A stretch of DNA of 64,000 nt from Streptomyces sp. LX-29. GTDB taxonomy: Bacteria; Actinomycetota; Actinomycetes; Streptomycetales; Streptomycetaceae. The notes under the pieces were generated by a model. The model was not told the origin of the DNA and ran no database searches. It saw nothing but the letters and a program-made list of their open reading frames with translations. Where the stretch lies: contig NZ_CP089746.1 of assembly GCF_029541745.1 (NCBI RefSeq), forward strand, positions 4,101,559-4,165,558, written 5' to 3'. The translations under genes and the position numbers were made by a program. Below, one piece after another: positions 18,291 through 26,106 of this stretch (position 1 is its first letter; each line of letters starts with the position of its first letter).

Positions 18291-18641
18291 GTGCTGGAGA
18301 TGACGCGCGAGGAGTTCGAGGAACTGGTCGCCGAGGCGCTGGACCGGATCCCGCCCGAGCTGACGAGGCTGATGGACAACGTGGCGGTCTTCGTCGAGGA
18401 CGAGCCGCCGACGGACGATCCCGAGCTGCTCGGGCTCTACGAGGGGACGCCGCTGACCGACCGAGGCGAGTGGTACGCGGGCGTGCTGCCGGACCGGATC
18501 ACCATCTACCGCAATCCGACGCTGCGGATGTGCGAGACGCGCGAGGACGTGGTCGCCGAGACCGAGGTGACCGTCGTCCACGAGATCGCCCACCATTTCG
18601 GCATCGACGACGAGCGGCTGCACGCACTCGGCTACGGGTGA
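18291..18641 (+). CDS. Minimal zincin-type metallopeptidase family protein
   Basis: 116 residues from the GTG at 18291 (an ATG three codons later is also possible). The core is EVTVVHEIAHHFGIDDERLH, an HExxHxxGxxD zinc site of the small actinobacterial zincin family, plus MTREEFEELVAEALDRIPPE at the N-terminus and LYEGTPLTDRGEWYAGVLPD with IYRNP in the middle, all usual for this family. No signal peptide is seen, so it acts in the cytoplasm. The substrate is unknown. Longer upstream reading frames in all frames come from GC-rich sequence and are not part of the gene. It is divergent from the phosphoesterase-like gene. Confidence 0.88.
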   Translation: MLEMTREEFEELVAEALDRIPPELTRLMDNVAVFVEDEPPTDDPELLGLYEGTPLTDRGEWYAGVLPDRITIYRNPTLRMCETREDVVAETEVTVVHEIAHHFGIDDERLHALGYG

Positions 18642-18888
18642 CGCGCGGGCGCCACGGGTGACGCGTAGGCCCACGGGTGACGCGGGGGCGCCGCGCGGCG
18701 TGGTGCGGGCCGGGTACGGCAGCGGGGCGACGGCCTGCGGGAGGGCGAGGGCGTGCGGTCGTCGCGAGCCCCGCGGGGTTCGCCGCGCGCGTACGGGACC
18801 GGAGCCGGGCGCGGCGCGCGTGTCCTGGGCGGGGCGCGGCCAGTTGGGCAGTGCGCCTGCACCCCGTGGCCTGAGAGGTGTCCCGCCC

Positions 18889-19470
18889 ATGCCTGGAATC
18901 TCCGCTCCGTCCCCCCGCGCGGCCGCGCGCATCGCGGCCGTCATGGCTGCCGCCATGACCCTGGGGGGCTGCATGAGCGTGTCCGACGACCCGGAGCGGC
19001 CCGGGACGCGTGGCAGCAGCACCGAGCACCGCGGCGGTGTGACGGAGCCGGACGGCGGCACGCTCCCGTCGGCCGCGGCGGCGCGCACGGTCGACGACGC
19101 CAAGGGGGAGCACGGCCGGAGCAAGGGCAAGGGCAAGAAGAAGCCGGGCGGTCGGGACGGGAAGGAGGGCGCGAAGCCCTCGGAGTCCGCCCCGGAGCCC
19201 TCCACGTCCGCCGGGCGCAGCCGTAGCCCGCGGCCGCGCACCAGCTCGCCGGCGCCGACTCCGGGCGGCGGTGGCAAGAGCGAGCCGACGTCGGCCCCCA
19301 CGTCCCAGGCGCCGCGCCCGCCGCGTCCCACGACTCCGCCGCCCACCACCCCGGCGCCGCAGCCGACCACCAGCGAGCCGACGACCCCGCCGCCGACCAC
19401 GGAGGACCCGGGCTCGACCGGCGGGGGCGGTGGGAGCGGGGGCGGCGGCTCCTCGCCGCAGGCGGGCTGA
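18889..19470 (+). CDS. Small Pro/Thr-rich lipoprotein
   Basis: 193 residues from the ATG at 18889 (GAGAGGTG upstream). The N-terminus RAAARIAAVMAAAMTLGGC is a lipoprotein signal with the lipobox LGGC and the lipidated Cys at residue 28. The mature part is disordered: a Lys/Gly-rich block (SKGKGKKKPGGRDGK), then PTTPPPTTP-type repeats and a Gly/Ser end (GGGGGSGGGGSSPQAG). This looks like a cell-wall-spanning or stalk protein with no enzymatic domain. The true start is supported by the signal peptide; upstream frame extensions do not encode one. It precedes the DEAD helicase by 413 bases. Function unknown. Confidence 0.78.
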   Translation: MPGISAPSPRAAARIAAVMAAAMTLGGCMSVSDDPERPGTRGSSTEHRGGVTEPDGGTLPSAAAARTVDDAKGEHGRSKGKGKKKPGGRDGKEGAKPSESAPEPSTSAGRSRSPRPRTSSPAPTPGGGGKSEPTSAPTSQAPRPPRPTTPPPTTPAPQPTTSEPTTPPPTTEDPGSTGGGGGSGGGGSSPQAG

Positions 19471-19883
19471 GCGGCGCACGCAGCCGGGACGGGGGCTGGT
19501 CGGTACGGGGGTCGAGCGTGCGGCGGGCTGGCCGGTACGGGGGCTGGTCGGGCGCGGCCGCGCGGGCCGAGCGCGGCCGCGGAGCGGGGAACGGCGGGTG
19601 GCGGGCGGGGCCGCGGGGCCGGGGTGGAGGAGCCGGTGGTCGAGGCGGGGAGGCGGGCGTCGGACCGGGGCGGAGAGCGGGTGGCTCCGGACCGGATTTG
19701 CTTTCCGGGGGTGGGAGTGCGTATGGTGGTAGATCGTTTGATCCCATTTGCCCGGCGCCAAACCGAAGCGCGCCGCGTGGCGCGTTCCTACCCTTGCCGT
19801 GGCTGACCGCATTGAGGCGGTCGTTTGCGAAATGACACGGAGTTCGGGCGCGTGCCGAGACTCCGGAAGGTTTCGCATTTCGC
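19471..19883. other. Leader and promoter region of the DEAD-box helicase
   Basis: The first 230 bases are GC-repeat-like with no supported gene. From about 19700 GC drops and a long 5' UTR is likely. It ends in an inverted repeat that covers the start codon. Streptomyces RNA helicase genes often have long regulated leaders; which promoter is used I cannot tell. Confidence 0.45.
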
Positions 19884-19884
19884 A
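19826..19884 (+). promoter_or_regulatory. Inverted repeat enclosing the helicase ribosome site
   Basis: TGCGAAATG (19826-19834) and CATTTCGCA (19876-19884) are exact complements; the right arm ends in the A of the start ATG and the loop holds CGGAAGG. If formed, the stem would hide the start codon, so it could be a temperature- or protein-sensitive switch, or autoregulated by the helicase. Confidence 0.45.
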
Positions 19885-22229
19885 TGTCCATTTCCACTGA
19901 TAACACCGCCATGCCCAGCGCCGTGACCGAGCAGGTCGAGCAGGACGAGCAGATGTCCGCGGCGACGGTCGAGGCGATCGAGTCCCAGGTCGAGACCGGC
20001 GCCGAGGCGGACGTCGAGGCCGACGTCGAGGTCGAGGCCGACGTCGAGGCCGCCGCCGAGGCGGACGACCAGGACGCGGCTCCCCAGATCACCTTCGGCG
20101 ACCTCGGGCTCCCCGAGCAGATCGTCCGCAAGCTGGCGCAGAACGGTGTGACCACCCCGTTCCCGATCCAGGCCGCGACCATCCCGGACGCGCTGGCCGG
20201 CAAGGACATCCTCGGCCGCGGTCGTACCGGCTCCGGCAAGACCCTCTCCTTCGGCCTGCCGCTGCTGACCACCCTCGCCGGCGGCCACACCGAGAAGAAG
20301 CGCCCGCGCGGTCTGATCCTGACCCCGACCCGTGAGCTCGCCATGCAGGTGAGCGACGCGCTCCAGCCGTACGGCGACGTCCTCGGCCTCAAGCTCAAGG
20401 TCGTCTGCGGCGGCACCTCGATGGGCAACCAGATCTACGCCCTGGAACGCGGTGTCGACATCCTCGTCGCCACCCCGGGCCGACTGCGCGACATCATCGA
20501 CCGCGGCGCCGCCTCGCTCGACAAGGTCCAGGTCGCCGTCCTCGACGAGGCCGACCAGATGGCCGACATGGGCTTCCTGCCCGAGGTCACCGAGATCCTC
20601 GACCTGGTGCCGCAGGGCGGTCAGCGGCTGCTCTTCTCCGCCACGCTGGAGAACGAGATCGACACCCTGGTCAAGCGTTACCTGGTCGACCAGGTCACCC
20701 ACGAGGTCGACCCGTCGGCCGGCGCGGTGTCCACCATGACCCACCACGTCCTGGTCGTGAAGCCCAAGGACAAGGCCCCGGTCACCGCCGCCATCGCGGC
20801 GCGCAAGGGCCGCACCATCATCTTCGTGCGGACCCAGCTCGGCGCCGACCGCGTCGCCGACCAGCTGCGCGAGGCGGGCGTGCGTGCCGACGCGCTGCAC
20901 GGCGGCATGACCCAGGGTGCCCGCACCCGCACCCTGGCCGACTTCAAGGACGGGTACGTCAACGTGCTCGTCGCCACCGACGTGGCCGCCCGCGGTATCC
21001 ACGTCGACGGCATCGACCTGGTGCTCAACGTCGACCCGGCCGGCGACCACAAGGACTACCTGCACCGCAGCGGCCGCACCGCCCGTGCCGGCCAGTCCGG
21101 CACCGTCGTCTCGCTGGCGCTGCCGCACCAGCGCCGACAGATCTTCCGCCTGATGGAGGACGCGGGCGTGGACGCCTCGCGTCACATCGTGGGCGGCGCC
21201 GGCGCCTTCGACGAGGACGTGGCCCGGATCACCGGCGCCCGCTCGCTCACCGAGGTGCAGGCGGAGTCGGCGGCCAACTCGGCCAAGCAGGCCGAGCGCG
21301 AGGTGCAGCAGCTCACCCGCGAGCTGGAGAAGGTCCAGCGCCGGGCGCTCGAACTCCGCGAGGAGGCCGACCGGCTGGCCGCCCGCGTGGCGCGCGAGCG
21401 GGGCGAGGCCCCGGAGGCCGCCGCCGCGAGCTCGGAGGAGGGCGTGACCGCCGCCGAGACCCCGGTCGTCCCGCACCAGGCCCCCGCGGCCGAGGTCGAG
21501 ACCCCCGTGGTGGCCGAGGAGGGCCCGCGTCGGGCGTCCTCGTACGAGCGTCGTGACGAGCGCGGCAACTTCGAGCGTCGGGACCGGGAGCGCGGCGGTT
21601 TCGACCGCGACCGTGACCGCGGCTTCAACCGTGACCGCGACCGGGACCGTCGCGACGACCGCGGTGGTTTCGACCGCGACCGTGACCGGGACCGTGGTTT
21701 CAATCGGGACCGTGGTGACCGTGGCGGTGACCGCGGTGGTTTCAACCGTGACCGTCGTGACGGCGACCGTGGCGGCTTCGGTGGCGGCCGTTCGTTCGAG
21801 CGCCGTGACGACCGTGGCAACTTCGAGCGTCGGGACCGTCGCGACGACCGCGGTGGTTTCGACCGCGACCGTGACCGGGACCGTGGTTTCAATCGGGACC
21901 GTCGTGAGGACCGTGGTGACCGTGGCGGTGACCGCGGTGGTTTCAACCGCGAGCGTCGTGACGGCGACCGTGGCGGCTTCGGTGGCGGCCGTTCGTTCGA
22001 GCGCCGTGACGACCGTCAGGGCCGCTCCTTCGAGCGTCGCGACCACAACCACCGTGGCGGCGACCGTCCGTTCCACCGTGAGCGCCGCGAGGACCGTCCG
22101 TTCAACCGCGACGACCGTCCCTTCAACCGGGACCGTCGCGACGACCGTCCGGCCCGTCGTGACGACCACCGGGGTGCCCGGCCCCTCGACCGCCGCGCCG
22201 ACAAGCCCCGCTGGAAGCGGAACGGCTGA
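19884..22229 (+). CDS. DEAD-box RNA helicase with long RD/RG-rich tail
   Basis: 781 residues. An acidic, disordered N-terminus (about 15-65) is followed by the helicase core: Q motif FGDLGLPEQIVRKL and TPFPIQ, Walker A GRTGSGKT at 113-120, PTRELA, TPGR, the DEAD box at about 221-224, FSAT, ARGIHVDGIDLV and HRSGRTARAG. A coiled segment (about 470-515) leads to a C-terminal tail from about 555 made of GGFDRDRDRDRGFNRDR-type repeats. The tail holds a 63-residue near-perfect tandem duplication (189 bp, 21651 on). The family unwinds structured RNA in cold response, ribosome assembly and decay; such RGG/RD tails bind RNA and favour condensates. The large antisense frame is a by-product of the repeats. 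Confidence 0.95.
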   Translation: MSISTDNTAMPSAVTEQVEQDEQMSAATVEAIESQVETGAEADVEADVEVEADVEAAAEADDQDAAPQITFGDLGLPEQIVRKLAQNGVTTPFPIQAATIPDALAGKDILGRGRTGSGKTLSFGLPLLTTLAGGHTEKKRPRGLILTPTRELAMQVSDALQPYGDVLGLKLKVVCGGTSMGNQIYALERGVDILVATPGRLRDIIDRGAASLDKVQVAVLDEADQMADMGFLPEVTEILDLVPQGGQRLLFSATLENEIDTLVKRYLVDQVTHEVDPSAGAVSTMTHHVLVVKPKDKAPVTAAIAARKGRTIIFVRTQLGADRVADQLREAGVRADALHGGMTQGARTRTLADFKDGYVNVLVATDVAARGIHVDGIDLVLNVDPAGDHKDYLHRSGRTARAGQSGTVVSLALPHQRRQIFRLMEDAGVDASRHIVGGAGAFDEDVARITGARSLTEVQAESAANSAKQAEREVQQLTRELEKVQRRALELREEADRLAARVARERGEAPEAAAASSEEGVTAAETPVVPHQAPAAEVETPVVAEEGPRRASSYERRDERGNFERRDRERGGFDRDRDRGFNRDRDRDRRDDRGGFDRDRDRDRGFNRDRGDRGGDRGGFNRDRRDGDRGGFGGGRSFERRDDRGNFERRDRRDDRGGFDRDRDRDRGFNRDRREDRGDRGGDRGGFNRERRDGDRGGFGGGRSFERRDDRQGRSFERRDHNHRGGDRPFHRERREDRPFNRDDRPFNRDRRDDRPARRDDHRGARPLDRRADKPRWKRNG
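21651..22025. repeat. 189-bp near-identical in-frame tandem duplication
   Basis: The block starting at 21651 recurs at 21840 with few differences (for example the run encoding DDRGGFDRDRDRDRGFNRDR). Each copy encodes 63 residues of the helicase tail and itself contains shorter RD and GGF repeats. Confidence 0.85.
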
Positions 22230-22260
22230 TCCCGTTGCGGGACTGAGGGTTTGAGCGTCT

Positions 22261-22298
22261 GAGGGCCCGTACGGCACGGAAGTGTCGTACGGGCCCTC
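22261..22298 (+). terminator. Hairpin terminator after the DEAD helicase
   Basis: 13-bp perfect stem (22261-22273 with 22286-22298) and 12-base loop, 31 bases after the stop; TCTC follows the stem. Confidence 0.75.
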
Positions 22299-22426
22299 TC
22301 GCGCGAAGATCGCAGTGACGTCCCCCCATGCCGTGCGCCGAAGAGCGCCCCCGAAACCGGGCCCGCTCGGGCAAGGGGCGGTATTGGCTCGGGCCGGAGC
22401 CGGGGGCGGGCTATGCTGCGGTGTGC

Positions 22427-22499
22427 GGGCCGTTAGCTCAATTGGCAGAGCAGTGGACTTTTAATCCATTGGTTCAGGGTTCGAGCCCCTGACGGCCCA
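22427..22499 (+). tRNA. tRNA-Lys(TTT)
   Basis: Acceptor GGGCCGT/ACGGCCC, D-arm GCTC/GAGC, anticodon stem GTGGA/TCCAT with loop CTTTTAA (TTT), T-arm CAGGG with TTCGAGC. Discriminator A, no CCA encoded. A TATGCT at 22412-22417 is a likely -10, placed very close to the tRNA start. Confidence 0.95.
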
Positions 22500-23162
22500 C
22501 CGTTACGAGGGGCGAGCATGTCGCCTCTGACCTGCGTATACATCCAACGGCCCGATCGGAGATCTCCGGTCGGGCCGTCGCTCGTCCGCCGGCCTCACGG
22601 CCGTTCCGCGCTGCCGGAGGGTTCCGCCGGGCTCCGAGGGGTGTCCGCCCCTGCCCGCGCGTCTCCGCGGCGGAGGACGCGTCTCCCGGGTCGTGCCACG
22701 CCCGCCCGCGCGGTCCGCCGTTCGCGTACGGGGCGCGTCGCCATGCCGGGGCAGCGGCGAGCACCGAGCGCGTCCCCAGGCGCCGCCCCGGATTTTCCTA
22801 TGAGCCCCCGGTGGTGGGCGGTCGCCGGTGACGTTGCGTCAAACCGGTGAGCCTTTCGGGGCGTCCGGCGCGACGGCGTGGGTCCTGACGTCGCACCACG
22901 GCGGGCCCCGCCGTCGCGGAGGGTAGCGGAGTCGGTCATACCGGATAGCGCGCTGAAATCGGGGAAGTGATCGAATCTGTCGTGGATCAGGCCCACAGTG
23001 TGATGTATCTGAGCCTTCCGGCGCAGGAGTGGATGGGGAGGACACGCCGCCGGGGCCGCTTCGCCGAAACACCGCACGCGTCGCGTGGCCGCGCCGCTAC
23101 GGTAAGTCGCGATGTGGTCGCTGGGGGGCGCGGCGAGCCGATGGCCGGGAGGTAGAGACGAC
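22500..23162. other. Gap between tRNA-Lys and the DUF6227-like gene
   Basis: Apart from the hairpin at 22547-22578 there is no gene I can support. A 62-codon frame (22967-23155) has no usable ribosome site. GC falls near 22940-23010, suggesting a promoter area for the next gene. Confidence 0.5.
22547..22578 (+). terminator. Hairpin after tRNA-Lys
   Basis: 9-bp outer arms (22547-22555 with 22570-22578) enclose a second small palindrome (ggagatctcc). About 48 bases after the tRNA. There is no T tract, so a tract-less terminator. Confidence 0.6.
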
Positions 23163-23933
23163 ATGGGGCACTCACAGCAGGGCGGAACGCATGCCGAACT
23201 GCTCGACGGGCTGCTCGCCCGTGCCCAGAACGGGTTCGAGATCGACGAGGCGCTGCTCGTCCGGTTGCGTGACGCCCTGATGCACCAGACCGAGCTGCGC
23301 TCGTGCCGTCAGTGCAACGAGCCGCGCGGGCCGCTCGGTTACAGCACGTACCGGCACATCTTCCTGCTGCCCGACGGCAGCAGCGTGATGCTGTGGGAGC
23401 TGGAGCACAACACCGGCGCCGAGGAGCGCCCGCTGTACGAGCTGTACGACGACGAGGGTGCGTTGCTGGCCGCGGAGCGCCGGGTGCACGAGCGGACCGG
23501 TGGCGGCCGGTGGGACGAGTTCGACTCCGTGCCGCTGTGGATCCCGGAGCAACTGCTCAACGGCGCACCGCCGATGACGACGTCCCGCGCCTACGTCGCC
23601 GACAACTCGCCCGACCACGCCCGCCGTGTGCTGCGCCGCGCGGAGAACCCGGACCGGCCGGGCGAGGACGTGGAGCGACTGCTCACCACCGCCTTCGCGC
23701 ACGACATCGCGCTCGCCCCCAAGCCGCGCCGGCGGTCGGGCGGTCCCGACGGGACGTGGTGCCGCTTCTACGAGCACGCGTTCCTGCTCGCCGACGGCGA
23801 CGAGATCAGCCTGTGGGAGCTGGAGCACAACCTGACCAGCGACGGGCGGCTGGTGTGCGAGGTCTACCTCGACGAGGTCGCCGCGGAGCTCGCGGCCGAC
23901 CGGCACGCCCGCGCGCTCGGGGTGGAGCTGTGA
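23163..23933 (+). CDS. Conserved protein with an internally duplicated domain (DUF6227-like)
   Basis: 256 residues from the ATG at 23163, set by GGGAGGTAG upstream. Two homologous halves are visible: RHIFLLPDGSSVMLWELEHN (about residues 60-80) and EHAFLLADGDEISLWELEHN (about 201-221), each followed by a YELYDDEGALLAAE or CEVYLDEVAAELAA segment. An intervening helix has RAYVADNSPDHARRVLRRAE. The first half carries a CRQC pair (SCRQCNEPRGP). No signal peptide or membrane segment. It matches a Streptomyces family I know only as unknown (DUF6227-like). The FLLxDG-x5-WELEHN repeat looks like a ligand- or protein-binding beta unit. The 3' end, stop codon included, is repeated downstream. Confidence 0.75.
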   Translation: MGHSQQGGTHAELLDGLLARAQNGFEIDEALLVRLRDALMHQTELRSCRQCNEPRGPLGYSTYRHIFLLPDGSSVMLWELEHNTGAEERPLYELYDDEGALLAAERRVHERTGGGRWDEFDSVPLWIPEQLLNGAPPMTTSRAYVADNSPDHARRVLRRAENPDRPGEDVERLLTTAFAHDIALAPKPRRRSGGPDGTWCRFYEHAFLLADGDEISLWELEHNLTSDGRLVCEVYLDEVAAELAADRHARALGVEL

Positions 23934-23991
23934 GGGCCCCACGCGCTCGGGATGGAGCGGTGAGCGGCCGCGCTCGGGGTGGAGCCGTGAG
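23913..23991. repeat. Three degenerate copies of a gene end with its stop codon
   Basis: A 22-base unit (gcgctcggggtggagcNgtgag) occurs at 23913-23934, 23943-23964 and 23970-23991. The first copy is the true end of the DUF6227-like gene; the next two repeat its last codons and TGA. Confidence 0.85.
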
Positions 23992-24404
23992 CGGCCGCGC
24001 CTAGCCGCCGTCGAGCCGTCTGGCCGCTGTCGGGCCGTCTGGCCGTGGTCGTGTCGCCTGGCCGCCGTCGCGCGGTCTGGCCGCCGTCGGGCCGTCTGAC
24101 CGTGCTCGTGTCGCCTGGCCGCCGTCGCGCGTCCTCGCGTCCTGTGTCCGTCGGCGGGCCCCGCGCCCGAGCGCCGAGCGCCCACGGCCTACGCCGGATG
24201 GCTGCTGTCGAGTCGCCCCGCGGGGCGCCAGCCGCGAGCCTTGTGGGAGCCGGCGGCGGGAGCGGTGGCGCCGCCCGACGACGAAGCGACGAAGGCGGCC
24301 CGGTGGCGGCGGATCGGCGGCGGGGAGTCGGCGACGGCGAGTCGGCGGCGGGTCCGAACCCCGGGTCTGTCTGACGGCGGCGGAGCGGTACGCGGGAGAA
24401 GCCG
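23934..24404. other. Repeat-rich gap before the SpoIIE-type phosphatase
   Basis: After the gene-end copies a second repeat follows: 42-base units at 24032 and 24089 (period 57, two mismatches) made of cgtctggccg/ccgtcg words. The remainder up to 24404 has no supported gene. CGCGGGAGAAG at the end is the ribosome site of the next gene. Confidence 0.65.
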
Positions 24405-25679
24405 GTGCGGGTGCGAGGCGGCAGGGCCGCGGTGGCGGAAGGCGAGGTCTACGAGACCGCGCCCGCCCGCCGCTTCGCCACCTGGCTGCCGGCGGCACTG
24501 ATCGTCGGCGGGATCGTCTTCGAGTTGGCCACGCCGCCTGCGTACACCGCCGTGCCCTTCCTCTCCGCCGCACCGCTCATCGCCGCCCCCTTCTCCACCC
24601 TGAGGGTGACGCTGGCGATCGCCGCGGCCTCGGTGGCGGCGGCCTTAGGGCTGATGGTGGTGCAGGGGCTGCGGCACGCGGGGGAGGCGCAGACGCTCAC
24701 GGAGCTGGCCACGGCGTGCACCGTGGGGCTCCTCGCCATCGCGACCAACCGGATGATGCGGCGCAGCGAGCGGCGGCTGGCCTCCGCGCGGGTCATCGCC
24801 GAGGCGGCACAGCGCGCCGTGCTGCCCACGCCCGCCGCCCGTCTGGGCGGATTGCGCATCGCCGCGCGGTACCAGGCGGCGCAGGCCGAGGCGCGCATCG
24901 GCGGAGACCTGTACGCGGTGCAGGGGACGCCGTACGGCGCGCGCGTCCTCGTCGCCGACGTCCGGGGCAAGGGGCTGGCGGCGGTCGAGGCCGTGGTGAT
25001 CGTCCTCGGGGCGTTCCGGGAGGCGGCGGAGCAGGAGGCGACGCTGGCGGGCGTGGCGGGGCGGCTGGACCGGGCGCTGCGCCGGGAGGCCGAGCGGCGG
25101 GCGAGCGTGGAGCTGCGCGAGGGGTTCGCCACGGCGGTGCTGGTGGAGATCCCGCCCGGCGAGGCCACGCTGCGCCTGCTGAACCGCGGTCACCCGGCCC
25201 CGTTGCTGCTCCGCGCGGACGGCGGCGCGGGCTACCTGGAACCGACGGCGCCGGCGCTGCCCCTGGGCATGACGGACCTGGGGGAGTGGCCGGACGTGGT
25301 GGACGAGCGACCGTTCCCGGCCAGGGCGACGCTGCTGCTCTTCACGGACGGGGTGACCGAGGCGCGGGACCGGCACGGCGAGTTCTACGAACCGGCGGAG
25401 CGGTTGCGCGGCCACACCTTCGCGGGGCCGGACGCCCTGCTGGACGCGCTGGTCGTGGATGTCGCGCGCCATGCGCGCGGGAGGACGGCGGACGACATGG
25501 CGGTGCTCGCCGTCCACCGGCAGTCGAGCGCGGAGGGGCCGCCGGCCGACTCCCGCGCGGAGCGGCCGGTGCCGGCTGACTCCCGCGCGGAGCGGCCGGC
25601 CGACCCCTGGCGACCGGGCCACCCGGCCGGCCTCGCACACCCGGCGGACCGGGCGAGCAGCGCCGATAGCGGAACGTAG
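24405..25679 (+). CDS. Membrane PP2C (SpoIIE-type) serine/threonine phosphatase
   Basis: 424 residues from GTG 24405, with GGGAGAA upstream. Residues about 25-115 hold three or four membrane helices (LPAALIVGGIVFELATPPAY, VPFLSAAPLIAAPF, VTLAIAAASVAAALGLMV, ATACTVGLLAIATN), then an arginine-rich linker and the SpoIIE/PP2C domain (about 145-375): RIGGDLYAV, VADVRGKGLAAVEAV, FTDGVTEARD and TADDMAVLAVH carry the metal-binding aspartates. The family dephosphorylates anti-sigma-factor antagonists. No such partner lies next to it. The C-terminal about 50 residues contain a short repeat (ADSRAERPVPADSRAERPAD), likely disordered. It is the membrane counterpart of the soluble phosphatase at 49812. Confidence 0.9.
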   Translation: MRVRGGRAAVAEGEVYETAPARRFATWLPAALIVGGIVFELATPPAYTAVPFLSAAPLIAAPFSTLRVTLAIAAASVAAALGLMVVQGLRHAGEAQTLTELATACTVGLLAIATNRMMRRSERRLASARVIAEAAQRAVLPTPAARLGGLRIAARYQAAQAEARIGGDLYAVQGTPYGARVLVADVRGKGLAAVEAVVIVLGAFREAAEQEATLAGVAGRLDRALRREAERRASVELREGFATAVLVEIPPGEATLRLLNRGHPAPLLLRADGGAGYLEPTAPALPLGMTDLGEWPDVVDERPFPARATLLLFTDGVTEARDRHGEFYEPAERLRGHTFAGPDALLDALVVDVARHARGRTADDMAVLAVHRQSSAEGPPADSRAERPVPADSRAERPADPWRPGHPAGLAHPADRASSADSGT

Positions 25680-25904
25680 TCGACCGCCGCCCCTGCGCAT
25701 AACAATTGACGCACGATCAGCGGTGGCGGGTTTCCGCCGCGCGATCTTGGTGACTCAACTCTCCGGCAACTTGCTCAGATTTGCCGGAAAGTGACCGAAT
25801 GTGGGGCGTCGATTCTGCACGGATTCCAGGGAACGGCTTGGAAACACGCCGGGCGGTCTATTAACGTTCGATAACGCAGCGCGGTCGTCACAGCCGCCGC
25901 AAGA

Positions 25905-26088
25905 GGCGGCACCGTGCGCCGTCGCCGAATCCCGCACGCACAGCAGCGCGAGCACCAACAGCATCACCGCAGCACCTAGGGAACCGGGGAACCACCATCC
26001 TTGGGGTGAATCGGGCGCTTCCTCGGAGGAGCCCGTAGGAGACCTTCCTGCTCCGAACCCGTCAGCTAACCCGGTAGGCGAGACGGAA
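25905..26088 (+). ncRNA. c-di-AMP riboswitch (ydaO/yuaA class)
   Basis: Conserved core elements are present in order: CCGGGGAACCACC near 25984, GGGGTGAAT near 26003, and GAACCCGTCAGCTAACCCGG ending in TAGGCGA near 26055-26082. This is the ydaO signature. The class binds cyclic di-AMP and is usually an OFF switch for cell-wall and ion-transport genes; in Streptomyces it is known upstream of rpf and peptidase genes. It lies directly before the M23 peptidase gene, whose AAAGGAG follows the last core element. The 5' limit is approximate. Confidence 0.93.
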
Positions 26089-26106
26089 GGAAAGGAGTAC
26101 GCCCCC

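Noticed and set aside
19788..22277. 829-codon open frame antisense to the DEAD helicase
   Set aside because: Its Val/Thr/Ala-rich repeats mirror the RD/RG codons of the helicase tail; no start site and no domain.
22967..23155. 62-codon frame upstream of the DUF6227-like gene
   Set aside because: The only purine-rich run (GGGGAA) is too close to the GTG, and the second half reads as GC-repeat noise up to the ribosome site of the next gene.
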